Of a stretch of DNA of 64,000 nucleotides, positions 1 through 12,138 are shown one piece after another. Source of the DNA: Paramecium octaurelia (Eukaryota; Ciliophora; Oligohymenophorea; Peniculida; Parameciidae); NCBI GenBank assembly GCA_905182995.1, contig CAJJDP010000070.1, positions 128,448 through 192,447 on the forward strand. The letters are read 5' to 3'. Numbering within the stretch: position 1 is the stretch's first letter; the number at the start of each line of letters is the position of its first letter. Below the pieces are notes generated by a model. That model saw only the letters and a program-made list of their open reading frames with translations. It was not told the origin of the DNA and did not search any database. The translations under genes were made by a program, and so were the position numbers.

Positions 1-227
1 ATTTTATAGTTTTAATAATATTCCAACGAATGCAATGCAGAAGCATTGAGCCACCTTCTGTTGTCATTGCTTGTTGATCTTGATTCCTTGATATATATGG
101 AATCATGGATAACATAAGGTTTTTGTGACATTCGTTCCAAAAAACTCATGATTCTTTTATCGTAATTAGTAGCCAAAACATTATTAATTTTTTTTGTTTC
201 TTAACTTGCCATTTGTTCCTATTCCAT
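1..227 (-). CDS. Hypothetical protein, N-terminal part (runs off the left edge)
   Basis: An open frame (TAA/TAG = Gln) enters from the left edge and begins at the ATG whose complement is at 225-227. About 75 residues are visible, starting MEQEQMASQETKKINN. A second in-frame ATG lies at 210-212. The visible part is polar, rich in Ser, Asn, Lys and Gln, with no membrane segment or motif I recognise. It is head to head with the SNARE gene that starts 84 bp away, so the two probably share a promoter region. Only the N-terminus is present, so family and length are unknown. Confidence 0.5.
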
Positions 228-310
228 TTTTTTCTCTTTCTATTAGGTTATCTGTTGAAACTTCTCCTTTCGGTAATAATTATACATTTATATATTATTA
301 ATAATATTAT

Positions 311-1046
311 ATGAACCACATTATGGCATATGCCTTGGCCAAATGGCAAACCGCTTCAACCATTGGAGTAATATCATTAGTACCAAATGACAACCAAGTT
401 GTATTTGATCTCTAAAATGCCTTGCAATTTTTAAAAAATGAAAACATTAGTCAATTCCAAAAAATGTAAGTATACTAATACCAATGCTAGTAAATATATC
501 ACAACCTAAGGAGGAAAATGGTATTACTTACCATTCAACAAAGAGGTAGTACAATTGGTATTGACTGCAAGTGATTACAATTAAGAAAATGTGGAAATGC
601 TCATCAATTCCATCAATGCAAAAATTGTACATTCTCTATTTTATTCATTAGTTTGATCACAATCCAGTAACTCCATAAAATATATCCATATAATAAAAGC
701 AGAATATCTATAATTTGTTAATCTACTTCGATTAAGCCCATGGCAAAGAACCAAAACAGATATAATAAATTCTATAAACTTTGGATAACACTAAGTAAAC
801 TGTTCAACAAAACATTGAAAAACTGATCAATAACAAAGAATAGCTTCTGAATATTGAAGGTTGTATTCAACTATATTGATATCATTAGTTTAATCACTAG
901 AATTGGATAATAGTTCATAGGTATTTTTAAATTCGGCGTAAGAATTGCACAGAAAATAAAGAATGTAAAAATTAAAAACTAGATTAATTATTGGATCAAT
1001 AATCGTAGTTGGGCTAGCAATCTCATTATATACAATATTTGGTTGA
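311..1046 (+). CDS. Longin-type R-SNARE (synaptobrevin/VAMP7-like)
   Basis: This is a vesicle SNARE that would sit by its tail in secretory or endosomal vesicles and drive membrane fusion. Three mini-introns (466-490, 627-651, 860-888) are removed to give 218 residues. The N-terminal ~110 residues look like a longin domain. A SNARE coiled coil follows (around NTKQTVQQNIEKLI), and a C-terminal membrane anchor (LIIGSIIVVGLAISLYTIF) ends the protein almost at its last residue, as in VAMPs. The position that aligns with the conserved zero-layer Arg appears to be Asn (NIEKLINNKEQL). The start is the first ATG; a second, in frame, lies four codons on (323). Family assignment is confident, subtype less so. 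Confidence 0.85.
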
Positions 1047-1641
1047 ATTCATAAATAAATAAATATTAATCTAATACAATAACTGTTGAACCACTTTCTT
1101 CTATGACTCTATCTACATTATCCTAATTTTAGCTTCTCTGTAAATTTATTTTAATTAAAAGTATAGTCTTAAGTGTAAATTATATCGTTCATGATATAGA
1201 TAAAAGTATAATGCAACATTTACCAAGATAAATAATTCTTGATATACATCATCAATTTATTATGGATACTTAGTCATGCAATTAATTCTTCATAATATAA
1301 TCATACCTTTAGTAGACTCAATAGGGATTAATCAATACATAATTGGGTAGAGAAGAATATAAAAATTAAATTACTAAATTATAATATATTATTTATAAAT
1401 TTCTCAAAAAGATTCGAATTTATCAAATTACTACGATATGATCATGATTGATGTGTAATGTATGTCGAAGTTTAAATATTAAAAATATTCAGGTATTTTA
1501 TAAAAAACTAAACTGTATTTAAGGCATTATTTTCTTAATGATTTTTACATTATTTTATTTTCAAACAAATTAAAAAATCTGATAATTACACTTCAATCAC
1601 AATTCTATTTTTAATTTTCATAAATAGAGAAGGATTAGATT
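1047..1641. other. Intergenic, AT-rich
   Basis: No supported gene. The frame of the next gene is open back to 1438, so some of this could be its N-terminus; the rest is AT-rich with short unconvincing open frames on both strands. Confidence 0.4.
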
Positions 1642-2528
1642 ATGAATTTCTATTTAAATTATTTTTCTAACTATTATCAATCAGATTCAACATCGCTTAT
1701 GAAATACAAGGTTTTAGATTTTGAACACAATACTATTACTTATACTTATAAAAAATTAACAATTTTATTGATATTTTGGGTTTAAAAAGATAAGAAAGCA
1801 GTAATAATTTTTTTACTTCTTTAACTTATTAGCATTATTAATGTACATATGCGTGTATCTTAAAATGGATGGTGATTAGTTGTAAAAATCAGACAAATAT
1901 TGGAATATAATACAAAAATATTTCAGATCAAAGGTTATTCCGAAACAATTGATAATCTCTTTTATCTTAAGGGGGACTTTGTTAATAGTAATGATGATGT
2001 TTTAACTAACATTGGTGGTGTCATTTCTGATCCATCTGTATCGGAATCAAGTGAACGATAGGAAAATATTAATTGTTTTTTTGCCTGCTCAAATTTAAAC
2101 TATTTTTATTATGGGTCAGTCAAGAATGTTAATTTTAAATCCTACAAATAATTGATGATATCTTTTTCTTGGGAAGTAACTTCATTTAAGCAATCATCGA
2201 ATTCAATTGTATCATTCATTTTAAATAAAATATTTTATTTATTTATTCTCCTTTTACTCATTTACTTAAATTTAAATATACAATAAGAGTTAAATATTTC
2301 TCTCATTCTTTGCATTACTTTATTTCTTAATAATTTTGATCTAGTTTATAACAAGCTTCAATCAAAGGAAGAAATAATTTATATAAAATTATTTATGGAT
2401 GGTATATTATCACTTACAATCAAGTTTTAATTGAATATTTGAGCAACACAACAATTATGTTAATATTAAAATATAGATAAGCACATGTATTAATAGGCTG
2501 TCTTACAATTTTCATTAATAATTAATGA
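1642..2528 (+). CDS. TMEM181/Wntless-like multi-pass membrane protein, possibly truncated
   Basis: The order visible is: a short cytosolic N-terminus, a membrane helix (VIIFLLLQLISII), an ectodomain of roughly 140 residues with a CFFAC cysteine pair, then at least two more hydrophobic helices (FYLFILLLLIYL and ISLILCITLFL). The stretches YLNYFYYG and ISFSWEV and the helix after them resemble TMEM181/Wntless-type proteins, in which a GOLD-like ectodomain precedes seven helices. One 27-nt intron (gtgtatct...gattag) lies near 1851-1877. The frame is open upstream to an ATG at 1438. Past the third helix it meets TGA at 2440; a 20-nt intron (gttttaatt...tttgag) would extend it to 2528. Either way it is shorter than the family, so it may be a decayed copy. 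Confidence 0.5.
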
Positions 2529-2656
2529 GATTCAGACTCGATAATACTACTTATAGAATTCAATCAAAATCATATTGAAAAAAACAAATAAATAAATCGT
2601 TTGTAATTGATAAGCAAATTTTCTCTTATTAAAATAAAAAAGGAATAAGTTTATAA

Positions 2657-5600
2657 TCATTTTTCTGTTAGCTCCCTATAGCCTTTCCAATTGTTTCTTA
2701 AGTATGGCTCTTCTTTAATGACTCTTAATAGAGTATTGCTTGGACCGTCTTTGTAGTTTGGTAAAAAATTCTATGATTTTAATATAAACTAAATACTAAA
2801 GTTTCTTCAAAAATAGCTTTTGCCTAATCCCAATCTCCAGATAGGTAACATGAAAACCCTTTATCCCATTTATGATAAAATTCCTAGATTAAATTTGGAT
2901 ATTTACTTTATTAAACAGAGCACGAGATTGTTTAATGTTGTTGTCCTTAATCCAAGTTTCTGATATTGCCACATGATTCTTTAATACAGCCTACTTTAAC
3001 TTGTCTCTTTTCATTCTTCTCAAGACCTTCTGCTTTTTTTTTTATTTAGATATTTCTGATTCCGTCAGATGAGCTTGTTTCTATTTTTCCTTCCTATTGA
3101 AATCCACAACAGTTTTCTTTTTATGGACTTTTCTAATTAAAGACTCAACGTTTAAATCCACCGTATATATATCCATAGGTTCAATACTACCTTTGACCGT
3201 TACCCTATCAATATGTCTTAGATTCTTTTGGGTCACCTTAGTAGTTACATTTCTTAATTGTCCTGAAATGAGTATCATTGATCCAAATTGTTTAGTGGCT
3301 GCCTCTAATCTTGATGCCATATTAACATTTGGACTCAAATAAGATGCATCTATTTTATATTCTGATCCAATTGCTCCTTCTATAGCCCATCCAACATGTA
3401 ATCCAAATCCCATTTTAACCGAATAATTAGGGATTCTGTTATTCAGTCCCTCATGTTATTTATACTTTTATAACTTTTACGAAAGTGTAACATTGGTAAT
3501 AATAGTAACAAATGATAAAATGGACATATCAGCTATTTAAGCAATATGTTCATATGATTTTAAACTCAAGTTGCCATCCTTATCCTAATAATAATCATTT
3601 TCAGCAAATTTCCAAACTAAAAGAAATGCATCACCTATGTTTTTATTTGCACTTCCTGAAAATTAATCTACAACTCCATGGACGATCTCTGCTATTTCAT
3701 TCACGAATACCATTACATCTTATTATAGAACTTCTGTGGCATCTGTAAAGTTTCTAATATCGCAGAATCCAAAAATGGCCATAACCTTTTTGCCAGGCAA
3801 CATAGGATTAATTGACGCATTAGCACCCATGTTTTAAGCTATAATTTAAGATCCAGCTTCTCCAAATCCTAATGCCAATAAGGTTCCAATCTTAACAATT
3901 AATTTCTACAGGATAACTGTTTCCAATTTCTCATCTTCCTAGTCCTCTAATGCTTTCATTTCACCATTTTCAATCATTTATATAAATGCCTTATTTTCTT
4001 CTTCTTATGCTGCGACTAAAGGATTTTCTGCTATTTTCTTAACTGTTTCCAACATTTTCTCCACAGGTGTTAAAATCAATTCTTAGACATCCCTGCTAAA
4101 CAACACTGCTGCTACAGAAAGAACTATAGAAACAAAGATTGTTCTGATAATTGATAAAATAGCATTCAATTCATCATCTGTAACTGTAGAACATATAGAT
4201 ACAGCATCCTTGCCTTCAGAATCTGTTGTTGTATAATATTACAGTGAATTCGTTCTGTAATCTTCATATTAATAAGGATCATCATTTGGATAGAATATCG
4301 TAGAATTAATTTGAAAAAATACTAATCCAGTTCTTAAAGGTTCATGATACGTGACAAAGTCTTTAATAAGATAATCATAAATTTCAGGGTCTTTAGCCCA
4401 AAACTATATTGCTTATAACCCAGTGGTGAAGCTTACATTTTAGTCAACGTAAGTGCTGAGATTCAATATAGGTACACTAAACAATATGAGCATGACGATA
4501 GTAATGACTCTCTTGTTAGTTAATTCAGTCAATTCTTTTCCTATATTGGTTTCACGTATTTCTCCTTCATCTGACTAATGAGGATGCGATGATTTATTTG
4601 GAGATTGCATAATAACGGATTTTCTTTTTTAAATAGTTGTAAGTGATTGAATTTGACCAGACATAACTATTTTTCTGGTTTATCTTCTTTAAAACCTTTG
4701 TTCATTTTCTTGGCTGATTTAATTATTATTAGATGCCCCATTAAACATTACAATAGAAGTTCTTTATTAAAGAACCTACTAAACTGGTTACTATTGTACA
4801 ACACTCATTCCAGAATGTTTAACATTTCTTTCAGATGATTCAACTGATCTTTAAGAGGATGCTGCATCATTTGGTTATTCTTGTCTTTAAGGTTCTTAAT
4901 CTTAATTGTTATTTTCCATTAAATTCTCTTCTTTCATTTCTTCTGCCAACAACTTCTCTGCTTCCTTTTCCAATGACTATTTTGCATGTTTATATAATTT
5001 TGACAGTCTCACCAATCTTACTACTCTTACTATTCTTCCAGCTCGCGTTCCTACTCTAGATGCTCTTCCAGCTCTACCAATAATATTTTACTATATCGAA
5101 CCTCGCCAATGAAACTGCACTCAATGCTGCTCCTCCACTTGTCCCAAATATTGCATTACTAACCCATCCGATGTCTAATAGCATTGAAACTGTTGACAAC
5201 AAATCCAACCAAAAGAAGAAACCAATAAAATATCCATCCTTATTTTATTGCCAATATTTATACTTTACAACTAGAGGCAAGCACAATTTCAATAAAAAAG
5301 AGACTCATACAAATTGTGGTAATTACCCAAAATACTTCATCACCATCCTGATTATTGATTAAAATACCTTATCTGTAGCCAACACTCGAACATCATCTCC
5401 AAATAATGCATACACTGTTACAATTGTCATAAAGATCATATAATTAAAGCTCTCCAAAAAGATCTCAACTTTATGCTACATAAATTATTCTTTATTACTC
5501 TAAATCCACGATTGCTCTCTTAACTTGTTCTACTGCTTTTGGCTCCCATAATAACAGATTTTCTATGAGTTACTGTTCTTGTTCCCATATCTAATTCACC

Positions 5601-5723
5601 TTGACTATTTTTCTTATTTGGAGAAGATGCATCCACTCTTGAATAAGACTACGACTATTAATCATTTTGTACCCTCTATTAAGCATTTCTTCCCTATTCT
5701 TCTTCTTCAATATTTTGATCCAT
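2657..5723 (-). CDS. Adenylyl cyclase with voltage-sensor-like N-terminus and C-terminal TPR
   Basis: A membrane class III cyclase that would make cAMP. Removing six introns of 20-28 nt gives 973 residues. Order: a polar N-tail; four helices resembling S1-S4 of a voltage-gated channel (GFFFWLDLLSTVSMLLDI, then an S4 with regularly spaced Arg, RAGRIVRVVRLVRL); a charged linker; a helix near KRVITIVMLILFSV; a loop of about 120 residues; another helix; the catalytic domain; and a TPR-like end (YLSGDWDQAKAIFEETL). Both metal-binding Asp are present (FGFCDIRNFTD and NIGDAF). The specificity position reads Lys (ANKNIGDA), as in adenylyl rather than guanylyl cyclases. The segment VNMASRLEAATK is typical. 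Ciliate and Plasmodium cyclases joined to channel-like domains, and ciliate ones with TPRs, are known; no GYG pore loop was seen here. The start is the ATG at 5721-5723. Confidence 0.9.
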
Positions 5724-6891
5724 AAATTTTTATAAATAAATTTCTTATTACAACAAGGAAGTTGCGATAAACATAAATAAAACCCAACTGAAATACCTCA
5801 CCTTATTGAACCAATATCTTTTGCAGAACAGATATTCAGAACTTTAAAAGTTATCAACATAGAACTAAAATCAAAATTAGAAAAAAATTCCTTATTTTTT
5901 CCATTCGTAAATTTATCTTGCTGAGATCAACATAAAATATATAATTGATGCTACTCTTGAAGGCCATTACTGAAAATATTATCTTTTAAATAATTAAAAT
6001 CTTGCATAATAGTTAATTATAATAATAAATAATATCTAATTTTATCGTATTCACTCTTGCATTATAAATATTCAAATACCCTATTTTTGATACAGGTCTA
6101 AATTTAAACTTTGATTAACTTATAGGGAAACAGGGTTTTACCGTAAGGAGAAAATAAAATCAAATTGTCAAGATTAATTTCTAGCAATACTTGCCTTAGA
6201 TTTGATAAATTAAATTAAAGTTTAAACACTAAGAGAATCACAAATATTCATAAAGTAGTCAGCAAATCAGATGCCTAGATGTCGATACATATGAGGCATC
6301 AAAATTATCCAATATATAGAGCATGTATTAAATTTCAAAATATATGGAACTGAACTCTGTGTAGCATTCTTAAACTTACAAATAAATTTAAAAATAATTA
6401 CTATTACTTATTCAAATTGTAAATTCTTACTATATTAGTTAATATGATAGAAAAAAATCAAAGTACCTTGAATGAATTAGCACAAATCTAAATTATCAGG
6501 AATTTAATTAGAATTAGTTTTATTAGATTAAATTTATATAATTAAGGAAATTCATAATTTTTTATAGATGAATACTACTCCAATTTTATGCAAAATTAAC
6601 CCAATTCCAATTACGATATGTAATTCTTACAGTAATGTACTTTTAATATAATTTAATTATGTAAATTTAATGAAAGATGTTCCCTTGCTTTAATTAGCAT
6701 TTCAAACACACAGTCACTTCAAAGATAATTATAAAATACTCATTGCTTGAAATAAGACAATTTATTTATGATTAATAGTTACAGAGCTTCTCTGGATTGA
6801 ACATTTAAAAATCGATTTAATTATGATTAATTTATGTAATTACATTAAATATTAATAATATCTTTATAAATCATTTGAATGTTTTTGCCAT
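5724..6891. other. Long AT-rich intergenic region
   Basis: About 1.2 kb between the cyclase start and the repeated block. Open frames are short (for example + strand about 5760-5925, no ATG) and I could not support any as a gene. It probably holds the promoters of the cyclase (-) and of the coiled-coil gene (+). Confidence 0.4.
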
Positions 6892-8283
6892 ATTAGAACA
6901 TTAATTCTATAAAATATCAATAACAGCACATTCGTTCCTCAATAAAGAACAACTAAAAAGTGGCTAGAGTATAAAACATTATAAACTATTTATTTATGAA
7001 TTATTCTTAACTTATTTAATAAATTAATTGATTAGTTATGTTTAATCCTTTGAATCGAGCCAGATCACCATAATATAATGGGTATCCCAATCAAACAAAT
7101 CCAAATCCCTAATTTGGAGGCAATTCTTATCCATTCATGGGATAATAATCACCAGTGAATTAGCCTTTGGTATATTAAAATTTAACCCATAGACATAGAG
7201 ATCTTTTCCTTAACAATAATATCCTCAGAATACTCCTCCAAAGGGCTACCCATTGTAGCAATCATAGAGAAGCAATCCCCCTTTCGCATAACAACAATAG
7301 TATCCACCTAACTAGCCATCAGTGTAATCTATATAAGTACAATAAAAAATAAGAATAAAAGCCTCCTCCTCAATCGCAACCCCCTTAATAAGCTCCTTAA
7401 CAAAATTATGTATAACCTCCATAGCGATCACAATAACCAATGCCACCACAATCAATAGAGTAATAAAAATTACCATCACCTTAAATAAACTTATAAGCCT
7501 AGCCATAGTAGTATGCACCATCTCAGAGTTCTGCTTTGGGGTTATCTGGTTTAAGGTAGACATATACACCTCCTACTTTTGTTCCTCTTTAACCAGTGAT
7601 GACTGTAAGAATTAGGATTGATTTAGACTGTAATTTAACGACCAATCGAATTTGTGGATTTGGAGAAATTTGAGGAGCTGTGGGATAAGAGAATGAAGGA
7701 ATTGGAAGATAGAATTCGTTAATCTTAACCTTAAGTTGTAGAATTGAGGTCTTCAAATGATGAGGACAAGGATGCTTTGATAAAACAATTGCAGGACGAG
7801 TTGTACAAGGTGAGATGTGACAACGAGGAGAAGGATAATAAAATTTCTGATCTAAAAATAGAGTTATAAACAAACATCGATCTTGTGGAATATTTGAGAT
7901 GTATAATAATAATAAATGATAATCATAGAGTAATTGGTTAATAGCAATAACAGTGATGAAGTTGAAAAGCTATAGAATGAGATTCAAAGATTGAGAAAGC
8001 AGGTCTAGACTCTGGATTCTCAGGTCAGCTAGTTGAATCATAATAATGCTGATTTGAAGTAGGAATTGGAGGCTTTGAGACAGTAAAAATAATTTTTCAA
8101 ATCACAATGCGATGATAAAGATGAACACATTTAGAATCTTGAAAGGGAAATCGAGGAACTTCGTTAACAAGTCGAAACATTGACTGAAGAAGTTACAACT
8201 AGTCAATCTGTAAAGACTTATGAGGAGGAGGCTAAGATATGGAGAACTAAATTTAAGGAGTTGAATGATACATACCATGCTTG
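6892..8283. repeat. Direct repeat, copy 1 (probable assembly duplication)
   Basis: This 1,392-bp block is repeated at 8285-9676 with a spacing of 1,393 bp and one N (8284) between the copies. Every part I compared is identical, including intron sequences and reading frames on both strands. It carries the promoter region and 5' three quarters of the coiled-coil gene. The gene frame stops at the N and restarts from its own upstream sequence, which fits two overlapping contigs joined without merging. Confidence 0.9.
7038..8283 (+). pseudogene. Truncated first copy of the coiled-coil gene (artefact)
   Basis: Same start (MFNPLNRARSPQYNGYP), same introns and same coiled coil as the complete gene at 8431-9913, but cut at the single N after codons for NDTYHAC. 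It should not be counted as a second gene unless a real tandem duplication is shown. Confidence 0.85.
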
Positions 8284-8284
8284 N

Positions 8285-9676
8285 ATTAGAACATTAATTC
8301 TATAAAATATCAATAACAGCACATTCGTTCCTCAATAAAGAACAACTAAAAAGTGGCTAGAGTATAAAACATTATAAACTATTTATTTATGAATTATTCT
8401 TAACTTATTTAATAAATTAATTGATTAGTTATGTTTAATCCTTTGAATCGAGCCAGATCACCATAATATAATGGGTATCCCAATCAAACAAATCCAAATC
8501 CCTAATTTGGAGGCAATTCTTATCCATTCATGGGATAATAATCACCAGTGAATTAGCCTTTGGTATATTAAAATTTAACCCATAGACATAGAGATCTTTT
8601 CCTTAACAATAATATCCTCAGAATACTCCTCCAAAGGGCTACCCATTGTAGCAATCATAGAGAAGCAATCCCCCTTTCGCATAACAACAATAGTATCCAC
8701 CTAACTAGCCATCAGTGTAATCTATATAAGTACAATAAAAAATAAGAATAAAAGCCTCCTCCTCAATCGCAACCCCCTTAATAAGCTCCTTAACAAAATT
8801 ATGTATAACCTCCATAGCGATCACAATAACCAATGCCACCACAATCAATAGAGTAATAAAAATTACCATCACCTTAAATAAACTTATAAGCCTAGCCATA
8901 GTAGTATGCACCATCTCAGAGTTCTGCTTTGGGGTTATCTGGTTTAAGGTAGACATATACACCTCCTACTTTTGTTCCTCTTTAACCAGTGATGACTGTA
9001 AGAATTAGGATTGATTTAGACTGTAATTTAACGACCAATCGAATTTGTGGATTTGGAGAAATTTGAGGAGCTGTGGGATAAGAGAATGAAGGAATTGGAA
9101 GATAGAATTCGTTAATCTTAACCTTAAGTTGTAGAATTGAGGTCTTCAAATGATGAGGACAAGGATGCTTTGATAAAACAATTGCAGGACGAGTTGTACA
9201 AGGTGAGATGTGACAACGAGGAGAAGGATAATAAAATTTCTGATCTAAAAATAGAGTTATAAACAAACATCGATCTTGTGGAATATTTGAGATGTATAAT
9301 AATAATAAATGATAATCATAGAGTAATTGGTTAATAGCAATAACAGTGATGAAGTTGAAAAGCTATAGAATGAGATTCAAAGATTGAGAAAGCAGGTCTA
9401 GACTCTGGATTCTCAGGTCAGCTAGTTGAATCATAATAATGCTGATTTGAAGTAGGAATTGGAGGCTTTGAGACAGTAAAAATAATTTTTCAAATCACAA
9501 TGCGATGATAAAGATGAACACATTTAGAATCTTGAAAGGGAAATCGAGGAACTTCGTTAACAAGTCGAAACATTGACTGAAGAAGTTACAACTAGTCAAT
9601 CTGTAAAGACTTATGAGGAGGAGGCTAAGATATGGAGAACTAAATTTAAGGAGTTGAATGATACATACCATGCTTG
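8285..9676. repeat. Direct repeat, copy 2
   Basis: Second copy of 6892-8283. Here the sequence continues without a break into the 3' end of the coiled-coil gene, so this is the copy to keep. Confidence 0.9.
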
Positions 9677-9913
9677 TTAAGAGAAATTGATTTTGACTGA
9701 AGCAGAATTGGATTTGTTGAAGAGACCTTAAAGTTAGTAGAAGATCGTGACTACATCGACTACAGTAGTAAAGAACAATGTGTAAACAAGTGGAACAAAA
9801 TCAGTAAGAATCTTTAGAAATTATATTAGGACTCTGATTATCTTTCAAGTAGCCTAACTTAATAAGATGTTGAAAGAATTCAAAATTTATCAAAGAATAT
9901 TCCATAGATTTGA
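8431..9913 (+). CDS. Coiled-coil protein with Pro/Gln-rich N-terminus
   Basis: Five introns (23, 25, 22, 28 and 26 nt) are removed to give 452 residues. The first ~150 residues are low complexity, rich in Pro, Gln, Tyr, Asn and Ser (for example QQYPQNTPPKGYP). From about EKFEELWDKRMKELEDRIRQ onward there are roughly 200 residues of heptad-like coiled coil rich in Glu, Lys, Leu and Gln, and the last ~50 residues are Ser/Thr/Gln rich. There is no membrane segment or enzymatic motif. This type of layout is common among ciliate cytoskeletal and basal-body proteins, but that role is inference. The gene is listed from its complete copy; the same start occurs 1,393 bp upstream because of the repeat. 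Confidence 0.8.
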
Positions 9914-9999
9914 TTATTGGAAAACAAGTTATTATATTAAAGTACAAAATATCTATAATCTTATCTAAGCATTATTGTGTTATTTTATTTATTTATAAA

Positions 10000-10596
10000 A
10001 TGATATCTCCTCTCTCTATTGAAAAGTCTTCGTTTGATCACTAAAAACGAAAACCCTTCAGTCCCACTGAAATAACTCAATAGTAAAATTTATTATAACG
10101 AAAATTGCAACAACAATAATCAGACATCATTTCAACTATTCAACCTAAAAAAGTTCACTTGAATAATAATTTTCAGCATGGACTATCAAAACTGCTCAAA
10201 ACCAGTCCCTATGGATAATTAGTTAAGCAAAAGTCTCAAATTCAAATATTCAATTAGGACAGTATCTCGTAAAACTATTAGAGTGGTTGTTCTCCTCCAT
10301 TCTAAACTTCTCATAATTTTTTTCAAGCAGATTAAAAACAATCGAATTCACACACTTAGAGCAGCATATAGAGACGAATTCCCTCCAATTGTAAAGTCAC
10401 TCTCCATAAAAAATCGTTTGATAATTCTTCCCAGTTAATATCCTGTAGAGTGAAAGATTAATAAACCATATCGGCCCTTCAATTGATATTATAAAGAACA
10501 ACTCACATATTACAAAATTATAAGGACGAAATTCTCAAATATGAAGTTGAAAATGCTAAACTCAAAGAAAAAATTGCAATTCTGAAAAACTCATGA
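10000..10596 (+). CDS. Hypothetical protein, Ser/Gln-rich with short C-terminal coiled coil
   Basis: A single open frame of 198 codons without intron, from the ATG at 10000 to TGA at 10594-10596. It is rich in Ser, Gln, Asn and Lys and looks disordered, with several SP/TP sites (MISPLS, PFSPTE, KTSPYG). The last ~35 residues (YKDEILKYEVENAKLKEKIA) form a short coiled coil. It lies 86 bp downstream of the previous coiled-coil gene on the same strand. I do not recognise the family. Confidence 0.7.
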
Positions 10597-10665
10597 ATGA
10601 ACAATATTTATTTACTTTTATTTTTTATCTTTTTCCAAAAGCAATTAATATTAATTGTAATCGTC

Positions 10666-12069
10666 ATGGCTTCAAATGATCTATTAGAAGAGTAAAATTA
10701 ATGTATACTAACTTGTGATATATAGTGGCATAAAGAATATTGCTAGAGAATCCAAAAAAAACAGACCTAGAATAATTTAATCATTTAAGTGCTCTTTCGG
10801 ATACAACCTCCTAATATATATAATCAAACTTAGAAAGTGGATTCTAGGGATCCTAAAAATGTAACAATATTGCTAACAATCACTTAGAGTCTTCATTAAA
10901 TAGTTCAAAAAACATGAAGATTAAAAATAATAGAACCATTGGATCACTTCTAAATAGTGATATATCAAATTACACTCTATCCGATGATGAACTTGAGAAT
11001 GAAGATATGTCAAAAAAGGATAAAGTAAATGCTATAGAAGAGGAAGAATAAGACATTGATTCTGATAAAGAAGTATGATTATTGTCATCTAGATTTTTTA
11101 AATTCCACCTAATATTGAATCCCTAGAAAAACCACTAACTTATGATGAGTTGAATAGAAAATGCAAAAATCTGGAGGCAGAAGTGAAAAAAGCAAAGTAA
11201 ATATACGAAGTGCTATTGGGTATTATCTCACTTTTAATAAATAGATTAGACTTACAATGATAAAAGTAAAATTAAGACATTTGAAGCACAAGAAAAACAC
11301 TACAATGACTTAATATCCTAAAATGCCACAAAAATATCCAGTTTGGAAGAGCAACTTTCATCCTTACAATAAGAACTATAAGAGAAAAACAATTAATAAG
11401 AATTGATTATTTAAAAATAAAAAGATAAAATAAATCAAATTCAATTCAAGTTAGAACAATAAACACAACAATATAATCAGCAAATACAATAATTTAAAGA
11501 ATAATTAACCCAATATCAAAATTAGTTTAGTACATAAGAAAAAGAAAGGTAGAAAACTAATGGGCAAAAAGGAGATTTAGTATAAAACGAATTGCTGAGT
11601 AAATAAACAATCATTATTTTTAGAAATTAAAGATTAAATCATTTAATTTTTAGAAAATGAACTAGCTGAGGTTATGGTTTCTTGTCAACAACCAAAGACA
11701 AAACTTCTAAGTTAACTTAAAATTAATACAAACCCCAGTGAATAGGAACTTAAAAATTATAGTATAAATTAAAACAAATAGAAACTCAAAAACTAGGATC
11801 AATTTTTATCTAAGCCTCCAAGTGCAAAAAAGTAATTGGCCACTTAGGATTAATAGAAATTTCTTACTAAGTTATTTAACTCTTAACATAGGTAAAGTAA
11901 TTCTTGGATAGCATAACTAAATGAAAAAAATAAAAATATGCTAAAAAGTTACGCAAGCTCTTAAAAAAATAATTAATCATTAAGCAATCTCAATTGCTCA
12001 ATAATTGAAAGTGTAGATCAAGATTGTCAAATAAATGACAATTAACTGATTTTTAATGAGAATGCTTGA
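10666..12069 (+). CDS. Coiled-coil protein
   Basis: Four introns (23, 20, 25 and 25 nt) are removed to give 436 residues. The N-terminal third is acidic and Ser/Asn-rich (LSDDELENEDMSKKDK). The middle is a long Gln- and Glu-rich coiled coil (SLEELSSLQQEL-like heptads, encoded with many TAA/TAG Gln codons). The C-terminus is Lys/Ser/Asn-rich. No catalytic motif or membrane segment is visible. It is the third + strand coiled-coil or low-complexity gene in a row (8431-12069). A structural role is likely but is only inferred. Confidence 0.75.
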
Positions 12070-12138
12070 TCTTAATGTAAAATTTATAAAAGATATCCCA
12101 TATTGCTTTATTTTATATAAATAAATTCAAATACCCCC

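Noticed and set aside
7312..7873. Two minus-strand open frames inside the repeated block (again at 8705-9266)
   Set aside because: They are shadows of the plus-strand coiled-coil gene, whose Pro/Gln-rich and coiled-coil frames with five introns run through the same bases; the minus peptides have no sensible composition.
6892..9676. Real tandem gene duplication
   Set aside because: Complete identity including introns and the single N at the join make an assembly error far more likely; kept as a finding for checking.
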